A stretch of DNA of 19,155 nt from positions 7,059 through 26,213 of the forward strand of contig DBDO01000194.1 in assembly GCA_002293605.1 (NCBI GenBank). The letters are read 5' to 3'. This DNA is from Desulfovibrionaceae bacterium UBA930. GTDB lineage: Bacteria; Desulfobacterota; Desulfovibrionia; Desulfovibrionales; Desulfovibrionaceae. Positions 7,953-15,978 of the stretch are shown here, piece after piece. Below the pieces are notes generated by a model. It was not told the DNA's origin. It made no database searches and saw only the letters and a list, made by a program, of their open reading frames with translations. Position 1 is the first letter of the stretch. Each line of letters begins with the position of its first letter. Both the position numbers and the translations under genes were made by a program.

Positions 7953-8828
7953 ATGAAGCAGCGCTTGTATCAGATCCTTATAGGCCTTTTGCGCCGCCTG
8001 AGCCTTGGCGGCATACGGCGCATTGCGGCCCTGCTCGGCTTTGTCATGTGGACTATGCTCTTTCGCCGTCGAGAGGAGACAGTGCATCGGGTCATGGATC
8101 GTCTCGGCCTGCCGGGAGACAAGGCCCGCGCCATAGCCAGGGCCAGCTTTTATAATATCGCGCTATCCTTCATGGAAATTTTTTATAATGACCGCTTCGG
8201 CCCCGAACTTGTCCGGGTGGAGCGGGAGGAAGACTGGACGCTTTTCCATGCCATGGTCAATAATGAGCGGCCCATGGTTTTTATTTCAGGACACTTCGGT
8301 GCCTGGGAAGTGTTGGGCTCCCTGGTGGGCAGGGCGACCGGACAGCCGATGGTGACCGTGGCCAGAAAACAGAAAGATTCCGCCATGTCGGGCATTATCC
8401 AGCAATTGCGCAGGGAAGGCAACCTTCTCAGCATCGATCATCGGGAGGCTGCCGGGGCCTTGCTCGCCTGTTTGCGCCGTGGCGGCATCACCTGTTTTTT
8501 GATCGATCACAATACCTTGCGCCGGGAAGCCGTGTTCCTGCCCTTTATAGGCGAAACCGCCGCTGTGAACATGGGGCCGGCCATGTTGGCCCTGCGGGCA
8601 AAAGCCCTGATTTTTCCCATTTTTTTGCGGCGAGAAGAGGGGGGAACATACCTTTTGCGTATGGAAGAGCCTCTTGATACCGCGCTTTTGCAAGGCCCCC
8701 TTTCCGAACGGGTGCGCGATGCTGCGGCCTTTTATACGAAAGCAATGGAAAAACAGGTGCTCGAAGCTCCTGAACAGTGGTTCTGGATGCACAGGCGCTG
8801 GAAAACCAGGCCGCCCGATTCCGTATGA
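7953..8828 (+). CDS. LpxL/HtrB-type lysophospholipid acyltransferase
   Basis: Inner-membrane-associated acyltransferase of 291 residues; the family adds secondary acyl chains to lipid A or related lipids. The catalytic HX4E motif is at H114 to E119 in SGHFGAWE. Other family features are the N-terminal amphipathic/hydrophobic segment (about 6-36), CFLIDHN (181-187, like the DQ-containing block of LpxL), FLPFIGETAAVNMGPAMLA (195-213) and the C-terminal WFWMHRRWKTRP (276-287). The ATG at 7953 follows GAGGGG. The stop overlaps the next start as ATGA, so translation is coupled to the radical SAM gene. The acceptor could be lipid A or a different lipid; no other lpx gene is nearby, and the pairing with a radical SAM enzyme argues for a special rather than core role. 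Confidence 0.85.
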   Translation: MKQRLYQILIGLLRRLSLGGIRRIAALLGFVMWTMLFRRREETVHRVMDRLGLPGDKARAIARASFYNIALSFMEIFYNDRFGPELVRVEREEDWTLFHAMVNNERPMVFISGHFGAWEVLGSLVGRATGQPMVTVARKQKDSAMSGIIQQLRREGNLLSIDHREAAGALLACLRRGGITCFLIDHNTLRREAVFLPFIGETAAVNMGPAMLALRAKALIFPIFLRREEGGTYLLRMEEPLDTALLQGPLSERVRDAAAFYTKAMEKQVLEAPEQWFWMHRRWKTRPPDSV

Positions 8829-9727
8829 GATTCTGTAAACAGCTTATAAACGACATTAATTTTGAGCCGCGCGGCATCCAGCCCTGCTGCAACACCCGCG
8901 CCTTGCGCGTGCCCTCCATGCCCTACGATGGCGGCCCTCTCGATGTCGCGGCTTACCAGAACCATATTTCAGAAATCATTCAGGGCCTGCAGACGGACAG
9001 CCCATGGTGCAGAGGCTGCCCGGAATTGGAGGTGATTGACATCGGTTCCGCGAACGGCGTTCGCTTGGATATGAAGTTCAAAAGCGTTTCGATCAACATG
9101 CACAGGCATATTTGCAATTGCAAATGCGTGTATTGTGACCTGTGGGGCAAGTCTTCTTCTTGCTACCAGGTTTTGCCCGGCATACAGAGCCTGCACGAAC
9201 AAGGTATATTGGACCCCGCTTGTTTCATCAGTTGGGGAGGAGGAGAGCCCAGTATTCTGGGCGAATTTGAGGAGGCCAGCGACTGGATCTCCCGTCAGGG
9301 ATATTTTCAGTACATCCACACCAATGCCTTGATTTTTTCCCCCTGTATTGAGCGCCTGCTGCGTAATGGTGCGGGAGCGATCAACGTCAGCCTGGATTCA
9401 GGATCGCCGGAAGTTTATTTCACGGTCAAGGGAGTGGATCGCTTCGGCAAGGTTGTCGCAAACCTGGAAAAATACGCGGCAGCAGCAAACAGTCTGAAAC
9501 AAATTCACATGAAGTACATTGTTTTCGAGAAAAACAACTCTACGGAAGAAATTCAGCATTTTCTGGATCTATGCAAGAGGCTGGGCGTGAGCACGGTACA
9601 GGTTTCGCTGAATTTTGTGGAAGTCAACGCGGATGCCGTATCGCGAGAGAGCTATGTGGGGGCGAAGTTTCTTCTGGAGAGGGCGGAGCAGATGGGGTTA
9701 AAGCCCAATCCGTTCTTTTTGGATTAG
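8825..9727 (+). CDS. Radical SAM protein with N-terminal SPASM-like cysteine set
   Basis: A 300-residue protein with the radical SAM motif CNCKCVYC (C97-x3-C101-x2-C104) that binds the catalytic 4Fe-4S cluster, the SAM-contacting WGGGEPS (137-143) and a later NVSLDSGS strand motif. Before this core, residues 1-70 carry C4, C21, C22, C62 and C65 with the text FEPRGIQPCCN and WCRGCPELE. This resembles the auxiliary-cluster pattern normally found after the core in SPASM proteins. After the core there is no comparable cysteine cluster. The ATG at 8825 overlaps the acyltransferase stop (ATGA); a GTG at 8777 is inside that gene and less likely. The substrate is unknown: a peptide, a lipid or a cofactor are all possible. 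No precursor peptide gene was seen. Confidence 0.85.
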   Translation: MRFCKQLINDINFEPRGIQPCCNTRALRVPSMPYDGGPLDVAAYQNHISEIIQGLQTDSPWCRGCPELEVIDIGSANGVRLDMKFKSVSINMHRHICNCKCVYCDLWGKSSSCYQVLPGIQSLHEQGILDPACFISWGGGEPSILGEFEEASDWISRQGYFQYIHTNALIFSPCIERLLRNGAGAINVSLDSGSPEVYFTVKGVDRFGKVVANLEKYAAAANSLKQIHMKYIVFEKNNSTEEIQHFLDLCKRLGVSTVQVSLNFVEVNADAVSRESYVGAKFLLERAEQMGLKPNPFFLD

Positions 9728-9744
9728 AGCAAGTTTAGATTGAA

Positions 9745-9790
9745 GCGGGCTTTGCCCGCCGTTAAGCAAGTATCTCAAAGTGAAACTGCT
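9745..9790 (+). repeat. Dispersed intergenic repeat, copy D
   Basis: GCGGGC-TTT-GCCCGC forms a 6-bp hairpin, followed by GTTAAGCAAG and the full family tail ATCTCAAAGTGAAACTGC. It lies 17 nt after the radical SAM stop and overlaps the end of the convergent mscS gene. The left arm seen in copies B and C is degenerate here. Its orientation is opposite to copy C, so C and D flank 6390-9727 as outward-facing inverted elements. Confidence 0.7.
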
Positions 9791-12180
9791 TCCTCCCGCG
9801 CCGCTTCCGGCAGATGCACAGTTATCTGCGGGAAGGGGATATCAATGCCCTGTTCCCTAAACAGGCGCTCCACGCTTAGGCGTAGGCCGGACATGGCGCT
9901 CAGGTCGTGGTCGAGGTTATCGATAAAAACATTCATGCTGAAGTTCAGCGCGTTGTCGCCAAAAGCGGTCAGGTATACGGCAGGGGCGGGTTTTTGCAAA
10001 ATGCCCTCTTGCCCCGCCGCAGCTTCGAGCAGCAGTTTGACCACGAGATCCGTGCTTGATCCGTAGGCTACCCCGATGCTCAGGGTGCGCCGCACCATGC
10101 GGCTGTTGCGCGTCCAGTTGGTAAATTGCCCGGACATGATGGCCGAGTTGGGCACATAGACAAGCGCCCGCTCCGCCGTTTCAATGATGGTAGAGCGTAT
10201 GGAGATGGCCCGCACCGTGCCCGAAGCTCCGGCCACATCCACGTAATCTCCCACCAGAATGGTGCGCCCGAAGATGAGCATGAGGCCGCTGATCAGGTTG
10301 TTGAAAATATTCTGCATGCCAAAGCCGATGCCCACGCTGAGTCCCCCGGCAACCACGGCCAGGCTGGTGAAATTCACCCCGATCATGCCAAGGGCGATAA
10401 TGCCGAAAAGCGCCCAGAGCGCATAGGAGGCAAGGCTGCGCAAAGGGGGAATAACGCCCCGCTCCAGAGAGGGCAGGCGTTCGGGCAGGTGCTCAAGTGA
10501 GGTTCTGCTCAGGCGGATCAGAGAGCGGAAGAGAAAAAAGAGCGGCACAAGAAAGAGCAGACGGCTGAAGTCAAAGGAGGCCTCGCCCACGGTATAGCTG
10601 GCTGAGAGCGCATGAGCCGCTATGTAGCGGGCACCGGGCACGGCCCAGAACCAGGGCAGGGTGCAAAACAGGGAAAGCAGCCAGGCGGCGGGAATGCCGA
10701 GCGCTTCCGCCAGGGCGTTGCGTACAGGCATGTCTGTTTCATTGCACAGGCGGCTTGCGAGAACTTTCGCCAGTTCGGCAAGCGCGCTGCCCAGGGTGAC
10801 GGTGTTCACCAGGGCAAAGAGGAGCATAAAGAACAAAATGGCCATGCGCGCAAAGCCGCCGAGGGAGATCAAAAGCGAGCCCAGGGCAAACCAGAAAGAG
10901 CAACTGTAGGATATACGCTCCAGCAGGGGCAGATCGCCCCGCTTTTCGCGCTTGCTGTTCTGGTACAGAATTGTGGCGAGAAAGAACAGCATGACCAGAG
11001 CCCACATAAGGCCCAGAATGCGGGGGGGCAGATCGGAAAAAAGCATCAGCACGCCTGCGGCGGCGGGAAGATACAGGCGGCTCAAGGGGGAGGGCTTACC
11101 CTCCAGGCTTGGTACCGCCGTGGTGCGCAGCCGCCAACTCAGGGCTGCCACTCCGGCTATGAGTACCAGGGAGCCCCCCAGGACAAAGCCGGAATAGATG
11201 CCGCCGGAGCGGTGGGAGGACGCGGCGAGAATGGACAGGCCAAGGGCTATCCAGAAGCAGGAGCCGCTGATGGCTCTTTCCAAAGATCTGCCCCAGTGGC
11301 CGGGCAGGCGGCGCGCCCCGCGCGCGGCGAGAGAGCCAAGTACAGTCGTGCCTATGGCATAGGCCAGAAAGCTTTTAAGCGCGTTGAACCATTCGTCCGG
11401 GCTTTGAGGATAGGCAAAGGCGATGCGCGAACGGAGCGTGCCCACCCATTCCGCAAGCAGGGCCGGGGTTGATGCCAGGGTCTCAAGGTTGGTATCGGAC
11501 GCGGTGAGGTAATAGTGCTCCCAGGTCGGCACAAGCTCCGTTTCTATGGCCGATACGGACTGATCAATCCGGCTCATGGAGGCTTTGGCCGGAGCCAGCA
11601 TGTTTTTCAGCCTGGCAGCGGTTGAGGCGAGCGAGCGTCTGGCCTCCTGCATGGAGCGTTTGTAGCCGGTGAGCGCCTGATCCGCGCTTGCCGCCCCTTG
11701 CCTTGCATCCTCTTCTATATCGCCAAGCTCTTTGCTCAGGGCGTCTATTTCTTCCAGGCGGCTGTTGATGCTTTGGGCTATTTCCTCAAGGGGGGTGAGG
11801 CGTTTTTTCATTCTCTGCTGCACAGTACGCATCTGCTGCACAAGCGTGAGCTGCTCGGCAGGGTGGCTCCGCGACACCTGATAGAGGCTGGAAAGCCGCG
11901 TGAATTCCGAACGCGCGGCCTGCATCTCTTCCGCCAGGGGACGGGTTTTTTCATCCGCCTGCTTTTGCAGGGCGGCAGCTTCCTGAACCAGGGCGCTGAC
12001 ATCGCCGACCCGGACTTCCCAGAGGGCGGCCAAAGACCTGTCCTGCCCGTCCTGTGTTTGCCGGGGAGCCTGCGCCTGCGTGCTTTCTCCCCCTGCCGGA
12101 GCAGCAGCGTGCGCGCGCAGGCTCGTAAGCGCAAGTATAAGACAGAGCAAAAAAAAGCGAAGGGTGCGAAGAATAAGCAT
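9775..12180 (-). CDS. Large MscS-family mechanosensitive channel with DUF3772-type periplasmic region
   Basis: Inner-membrane channel of 801 residues expected to open under membrane tension and release solutes in osmotic downshock. A signal peptide (about 1-25, ending LRAHA) is followed by a periplasmic helical/coiled-coil region (about 45-245, DUF3772-like) and multiple TM segments (about 265-560). The MscS core spans about 580-790, with pore helix VVAGGLSVGIGFGMQNIFNN (609-628), then GLMLIFGRTILVGDYV and VPNSAIM. The ATG at 12180 has only a weak ribosome site and lies 22 nt after the EamA stop, suggesting coupled expression. The last codons (AVSL and stop) lie inside repeat copy D. It is distinct from small MscS (~290 residues) and close in architecture to the MscK/MscM-size class. 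Confidence 0.9.
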   Translation of the reverse strand: MLILRTLRFFLLCLILALTSLRAHAAAPAGGESTQAQAPRQTQDGQDRSLAALWEVRVGDVSALVQEAAALQKQADEKTRPLAEEMQAARSEFTRLSSLYQVSRSHPAEQLTLVQQMRTVQQRMKKRLTPLEEIAQSINSRLEEIDALSKELGDIEEDARQGAASADQALTGYKRSMQEARRSLASTAARLKNMLAPAKASMSRIDQSVSAIETELVPTWEHYYLTASDTNLETLASTPALLAEWVGTLRSRIAFAYPQSPDEWFNALKSFLAYAIGTTVLGSLAARGARRLPGHWGRSLERAISGSCFWIALGLSILAASSHRSGGIYSGFVLGGSLVLIAGVAALSWRLRTTAVPSLEGKPSPLSRLYLPAAAGVLMLFSDLPPRILGLMWALVMLFFLATILYQNSKREKRGDLPLLERISYSCSFWFALGSLLISLGGFARMAILFFMLLFALVNTVTLGSALAELAKVLASRLCNETDMPVRNALAEALGIPAAWLLSLFCTLPWFWAVPGARYIAAHALSASYTVGEASFDFSRLLFLVPLFFLFRSLIRLSRTSLEHLPERLPSLERGVIPPLRSLASYALWALFGIIALGMIGVNFTSLAVVAGGLSVGIGFGMQNIFNNLISGLMLIFGRTILVGDYVDVAGASGTVRAISIRSTIIETAERALVYVPNSAIMSGQFTNWTRNSRMVRRTLSIGVAYGSSTDLVVKLLLEAAAGQEGILQKPAPAVYLTAFGDNALNFSMNVFIDNLDHDLSAMSGLRLSVERLFREQGIDIPFPQITVHLPEAAREEAVSL

Positions 12181-12202
12181 ATTGTATTCTATACGCTGTT
12201 TT

Positions 12203-13069
12203 TCATTCCCGCGCCATAAGAAAGACGGCGGCTATAATGCAGGCCCCGCCCGCAAAGGCCAGGGGCGGCAGGAGTTCGCCCCACCATATCCAGGCGAGCA
12301 GGGCTGCGAACAGGGGCTCTGCATTGGCGGCCACCACGGCCTTTGTCGGGGGCAGCACGCTCAGGGCCAGGGTATAGGCGAGGTAGGCCAGATAGGTGCT
12401 GAAAAAGCCCAGGGCCAGCATGGCCAGCCAGCCTGTGGGGCTGATGGCCGTAAAGGAGATAAAGGGAAAGAGGGCGATCATGGCACCTGAAAAACCATAA
12501 CAATAGATGGTAACGCCCGAATAACGGCTCAGAAAAAGTTTGGCAACGATATACTGCACGGAATAGGCCAGCCCTGCCGCCAAACCGAAGGCTATGCCGG
12601 TAGACAAAGCCCCGGACTGCGCGAAGCCTTCGCTCAGGCTGATGCAGGCAACACCCGCAAAACCCAGGGCAATGGCGAAGACTTTCAGGCCGTGGAGGCG
12701 TTCCTTAAAAACAAAGCGCGACATGATCGCCACGCACAGCGGGGCCGTATATAAAAGTACTGCGGCCATGCCCACCCCGGATTCGCGCACCGATTGCATG
12801 AAGCAATAATTCATGGCAGCGATGCTCAACGCCCCGAAGAGCAGCAGCGTGCCCCTGTCCGCCAGAGCGATGCGGTAGTCCTGCTTGCGCAGGGCGTGCA
12901 GCCAGAAAAAAAGCGCCGCGAACGCGGTTCTCCAAAAGCCTGTTTCCGCAGGGCCTGCGCCGTGCGCATAGGCCAGCTTGGCAATGGGGCCGCAAAAGGA
13001 CCAGAGCAAGGCAGCAAGAACGACCAGCAGATAACCTCGGACTACGGCCTTTTGGGAAAAAGGGGGCAT
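12203..13069 (-). CDS. EamA-family (DMT superfamily) transporter
   Basis: A 288-residue inner-membrane protein with about ten TM helices in two EamA repeats (about 12-145 and 157-286). Typical end-of-repeat motifs are seen: LLYTAPLCVAIMSRFVFKE (105-123) and AEPLFAALLAWIWWGE (250-265). An N-terminal LLWSFCGPIAK (21-31) matches the family. Substrates in this superfamily are diverse (amino acids, metabolites, drugs), so none is assigned. The ATG at 13069 has a good AGGAGA ribosome site. It is the first gene of a probable two-gene unit with the MscS channel. Hairpins at 13170-13264 separate it from alaS upstream. Confidence 0.9.
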   Translation of the reverse strand: MPPFSQKAVVRGYLLVVLAALLWSFCGPIAKLAYAHGAGPAETGFWRTAFAALFFWLHALRKQDYRIALADRGTLLLFGALSIAAMNYCFMQSVRESGVGMAAVLLYTAPLCVAIMSRFVFKERLHGLKVFAIALGFAGVACISLSEGFAQSGALSTGIAFGLAAGLAYSVQYIVAKLFLSRYSGVTIYCYGFSGAMIALFPFISFTAISPTGWLAMLALGFFSTYLAYLAYTLALSVLPPTKAVVAANAEPLFAALLAWIWWGELLPPLAFAGGACIIAAVFLMARE

Positions 13070-13089
13070 GCTTCTCCTTACCCTTTTCG

Positions 13090-13142
13090 GGGCTCCGCCA
13101 GAGATGACAAAGCCACTGTTTTTTGTGGGGTTCCGCCAGGGG
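13090..13142. repeat. Short direct repeat upstream of the EamA gene
   Basis: GGGGCTCCGCCAGAG near 13090-13104 and GGGGTTCCGCCAGGG near 13128-13142 are near-identical and in the same orientation, about 38 nt apart, in the leader of the EamA gene. Function unknown; they may be further debris of the hairpin repeat family around them. Confidence 0.4.
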
Positions 13143-13169
13143 CCTGAAGTCCTCTGGGCTCATAATTTC

Positions 13170-13200
13170 CGAAAAAACGGCGCAAAGCGCCGTTTTTTCG
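13170..13200. terminator. Bidirectional intrinsic terminator between alaS and the EamA gene
   Basis: CGAAAAAACGGCGC and GCGCCGTTTTTTCG form a perfect 14-bp stem with a 3-nt AAA loop. The A- and T-tracts in the stem allow termination in either direction; its likely role is ending the recA-alaS transcript. It is the counterpart of the 6252-6287 hairpin. Confidence 0.75.
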
Positions 13201-13212
13201 ATGATGGGGTTG

Positions 13213-13264
13213 CAAGGGGGTCACCCCCTTGCCGGGGAGGTCTGGAGGGACAGAGCCCCTCCAG
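13213..13264 (-). repeat. Two GC-rich hairpins downstream of alaS (second repeat family)
   Basis: CAAGGGGG/CCCCCTTG (13213-13231) is an 8-bp stem with a 3-nt loop, and CTGGAGGG/CCCTCCAG (13242-13264) is an 8-bp stem with a 7-nt loop. Read on the minus strand after the alaS stop, the order (GGAGGGG-type hairpin first, A/T-rich terminator hairpin last) is the same as after the chemoreceptor gene at 6195-6287. Confidence 0.6.
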
Positions 13265-13284
13265 GGCAGTTTTCAGGGGGGATT

Positions 13285-15936
13285 TTATTGCAGCTTCTTT
13301 TTCAGAATGGCAAAGGCCTCGTCAATGCCTGCCGCGTTCGTGCCGCCTGCCTGGGCCATATCGGGCCTGCCGCCTCCGGAGCCATTGACGGCGGCAGCGG
13401 CTTCTTTGATCAGGGCAGGGGCGGTAAAGCGCTCGTGCAAATCGCGGGAAACGGCCACAATCATGCTGACCTTGCCCTCGCTGTCTTCAGCCGTGAGGCA
13501 GATGACCCCCGAAGGCATTTTGGAGCGCACATCATCGGCAACTTCGCGCAGGGTCTTCATGTTTTGCGCGCCTGTGCGCGAGGCCAGCACCTGAACTCCG
13601 CCGATTGTTTCCACGCAGGCCATCAGGTCCTTGCCCGTGGAGGAAGCGCTTTGCGCGGTCACTTTTTCAAGCTGTTTGCGCGTCTCCCTCGCTTCTTCCT
13701 GCAGGGCCTGAATGCGTCGTGGCAGTTCGCCGGGGCGGCTTTTCAAGAGGGGCCGGGCCTCTTCCAGTTCAAGGCGCTGGGCGCGAAACTCCGACAGGGC
13801 GTTCCATCCGGTGGCGGCTTCAATGCGGCGCACGCCAGCGGCCACACCCGATTCGGAAAGAATGGTGAAGCACCCGGCCTGACCGGTGCGCTCAAGGTGG
13901 ACCCCGCCGCACAGCTCCGCCGATTCACCTTCAATAGCGACAACGCGCACGGTATCCGCGTATTTTTCACCGAAAAGGGCGGTGACGCCCTCGGCAATGG
14001 CCTGATCATAGGAGCAGTGGCTGACGGAAAGGGGGCGGTCGGCCATGATGGCGGCATTGACCCGGCGCTCAACCTCGGCCAGTTCTTCCGGGCTCAGGGC
14101 GCTTACATGGTTGAAGTCAAAGCGCAGGCGATCCGGCCCTACCAGGGAACCGGCCTGACGGGCGTGGCCGCCCAGAACCTGTTGCAGGGCGGCGTGCAGA
14201 AGATGGGTACAGGTGTGGTTGCGGGCAGAAGCCAGACGCGGTCCTTCCGCAACGCATAAGTTTACTTCGGCATCAAGCGGAATTTCACCCTGGCTCACGC
14301 TGATCTGGTGTACGGTCAGTTCCGCCGAGGGTTTGAGCGTATCGGTGATTTCGGCCTTGCCGAGCGCGCAATCAAGGTTTCCGGTATCGCCGACCTGTCC
14401 GCCGGACGCGCCGTAAAACGGCGTGGCACCGGTGACGCACCAGCCTGTGCTCCCCTCTTTCAAATTTTCCACGCGTTCGCCCTCGCTGTCCAGCAGGGCG
14501 GTAATACGGGAGCTTGCGCTCAAAGAATCATAGCCGGTGAAGGAGGAACGCAGCCCCTCTTCCAGCAGGGCCGTGAAACGGGCCGCGATATCGCTTTCTC
14601 CGGAGCCCTTCCAGGCGGCCTTGGCCCGCTGTTTCTGCTCATCCATGCGCGTGCGAAAACCCTCTTCATCAACGGCGATGCCGCGTTTTTTGCTCACATC
14701 GTTGATGATGTCCAAAGGAAAGCCGTAGGTATCGTAAAGCTTGAAGGCTACATCGCCGGAAAGGGTCTGGCTGGCCCGCTCCTCAAGAGAACCCAGCTCG
14801 TCTTCGAGCAGGGCAAGGCCTTTATCCAGGGTTTTTTCAAAGCGCGCTTCTTCTTCTTTGACCACGCGGGCCATAAAATCGCGGGAAGCGAAAAGTTCAG
14901 GGAAGCCTTCGCCCATATGCGCGACAACGCTGTCCACGGTTTTGTAGAGAAAGGCGGACGGCATGCCGATCAGGCGTCCGAAGCGGTAGGCCCTGCGGAT
15001 GAGGCGGCGCAGCACGTAGCCACGCCCCTCGTTGGAGGGCATGATGCCGTCCGCGATCATAAAGGCCACGGCCCGGCTGTGGTCGGCCACAACCCTGAGG
15101 GCGGTGTCCACGTCATTGGTATCGGGCGCGCTTTTGCTGTAACTGACCTTGGCGAGCGCACAGGCCGTATCGATAATGTGGATGAAGAGATCCGTATCAT
15201 AGTTGGAATACACGCCCTGACATACGGCTGCAACGCGTTCCAGGCCCATGCCGGTATCGATGCTGGGCCTGGGCAGGGCTTCGCGCTTGCCGGGGGCAAG
15301 CTCGTTGAACTGCATGAAGACGAGGTTCCATATTTCCAGAAAGCGGTCGCAGTCGCACTTGCCGATGCCGCAGTCTGGCCCGCAGCTCATGTGTTCGCCC
15401 TGATCGATGAGAATTTCGGAGCAGGGGCCGCAGGGGCCGGTATCGCCCATGCGCCAGAAGTTGTCCTTCTCGCCCATGCGGATGATGCGCTCGGCCGGTA
15501 TTGCCGTGTGTTTGAGCCACAAGTCGTAGGCTTCGTCATCATCCAGAAAGACGGTGGCGTAGAGCTTGTCCTTGGGCAGGCCCAGTTCTTCGGTAATAAA
15601 GGTCCAGGCAAATTTGACGGCGTCTTCCTTGAAGTAGTCGCCAAAGGAAAAGTTGCCCAGCATCTCGAAAAAGGTATGGTGGCGGGCCGTTCTGCCCACG
15701 TTTTCCAAATCGTTATGCTTGCCGCCCACGCGCAGGCACTTCTGGGCGGTGGTGGCGCGGCTTACGGAGCGAGTTTCTTGGCCTTGAAAGACTTTTTTAA
15801 ACTGCACCATGCCGGAGTTGGTAAAGAGCAAGGAGGGGTCGTCTTTGGGCACCAGAGAAGAGGAGCGGACGATTTCATGGCCGCGATCCTGAAAAAACTT
15901 GAGAAAGCGGCGGCGGATTTCGTTGGTGGTCAGCAT
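13285..15936 (-). CDS. alaS: Alanyl-tRNA synthetase
   Basis: Class II synthetase of 883 residues (usual length ~875) that charges tRNA(Ala) and edits Ser/Gly mischarging. The N-terminal catalytic domain starts RRRFLKFFQDRGHEIVRSSS (8-27) and includes NSGMVQFKKVFQG (40-52) and RPSIDTGMGLERVAAV (223-238). The editing domain holds zinc ligands in HTCTH (H574, H578) and CGGVH (C676, H680). A C-terminal coiled region and DHHA1-type domain ending near AQAGGTNAAGIDEAF complete the full-length protein. A cysteine-rich stretch at 182-197 is a known variant in this family. The ATG at 15936 follows AGGAGG 11 nt upstream. It begins 42 nt after the recA stop, so the two are likely cotranscribed. Confidence 0.98.
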   Translation of the reverse strand: MLTTNEIRRRFLKFFQDRGHEIVRSSSLVPKDDPSLLFTNSGMVQFKKVFQGQETRSVSRATTAQKCLRVGGKHNDLENVGRTARHHTFFEMLGNFSFGDYFKEDAVKFAWTFITEELGLPKDKLYATVFLDDDEAYDLWLKHTAIPAERIIRMGEKDNFWRMGDTGPCGPCSEILIDQGEHMSCGPDCGIGKCDCDRFLEIWNLVFMQFNELAPGKREALPRPSIDTGMGLERVAAVCQGVYSNYDTDLFIHIIDTACALAKVSYSKSAPDTNDVDTALRVVADHSRAVAFMIADGIMPSNEGRGYVLRRLIRRAYRFGRLIGMPSAFLYKTVDSVVAHMGEGFPELFASRDFMARVVKEEEARFEKTLDKGLALLEDELGSLEERASQTLSGDVAFKLYDTYGFPLDIINDVSKKRGIAVDEEGFRTRMDEQKQRAKAAWKGSGESDIAARFTALLEEGLRSSFTGYDSLSASSRITALLDSEGERVENLKEGSTGWCVTGATPFYGASGGQVGDTGNLDCALGKAEITDTLKPSAELTVHQISVSQGEIPLDAEVNLCVAEGPRLASARNHTCTHLLHAALQQVLGGHARQAGSLVGPDRLRFDFNHVSALSPEELAEVERRVNAAIMADRPLSVSHCSYDQAIAEGVTALFGEKYADTVRVVAIEGESAELCGGVHLERTGQAGCFTILSESGVAAGVRRIEAATGWNALSEFRAQRLELEEARPLLKSRPGELPRRIQALQEEARETRKQLEKVTAQSASSTGKDLMACVETIGGVQVLASRTGAQNMKTLREVADDVRSKMPSGVICLTAEDSEGKVSMIVAVSRDLHERFTAPALIKEAAAAVNGSGGGRPDMAQAGGTNAAGIDEAFAILKKKLQ

Positions 15937-15978
15937 GAAAGAGGTATCCTCCTGGTATGGCGCTGAGGGTGCGATACG

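Noticed and set aside
10612..11472. Plus-strand open frame opposite the mscS gene
   Set aside because: Very Gln/Gly/Ala-rich translation opposite transmembrane-coding DNA, typical of antisense shadow frames.
14308..15966. Long plus-strand open frame (over 550 codons) opposite alaS
   Set aside because: It is antisense to a full-length alaS with all family motifs; GC-rich codon bias keeps the opposite frame open. No ribosome site or recognisable domain.
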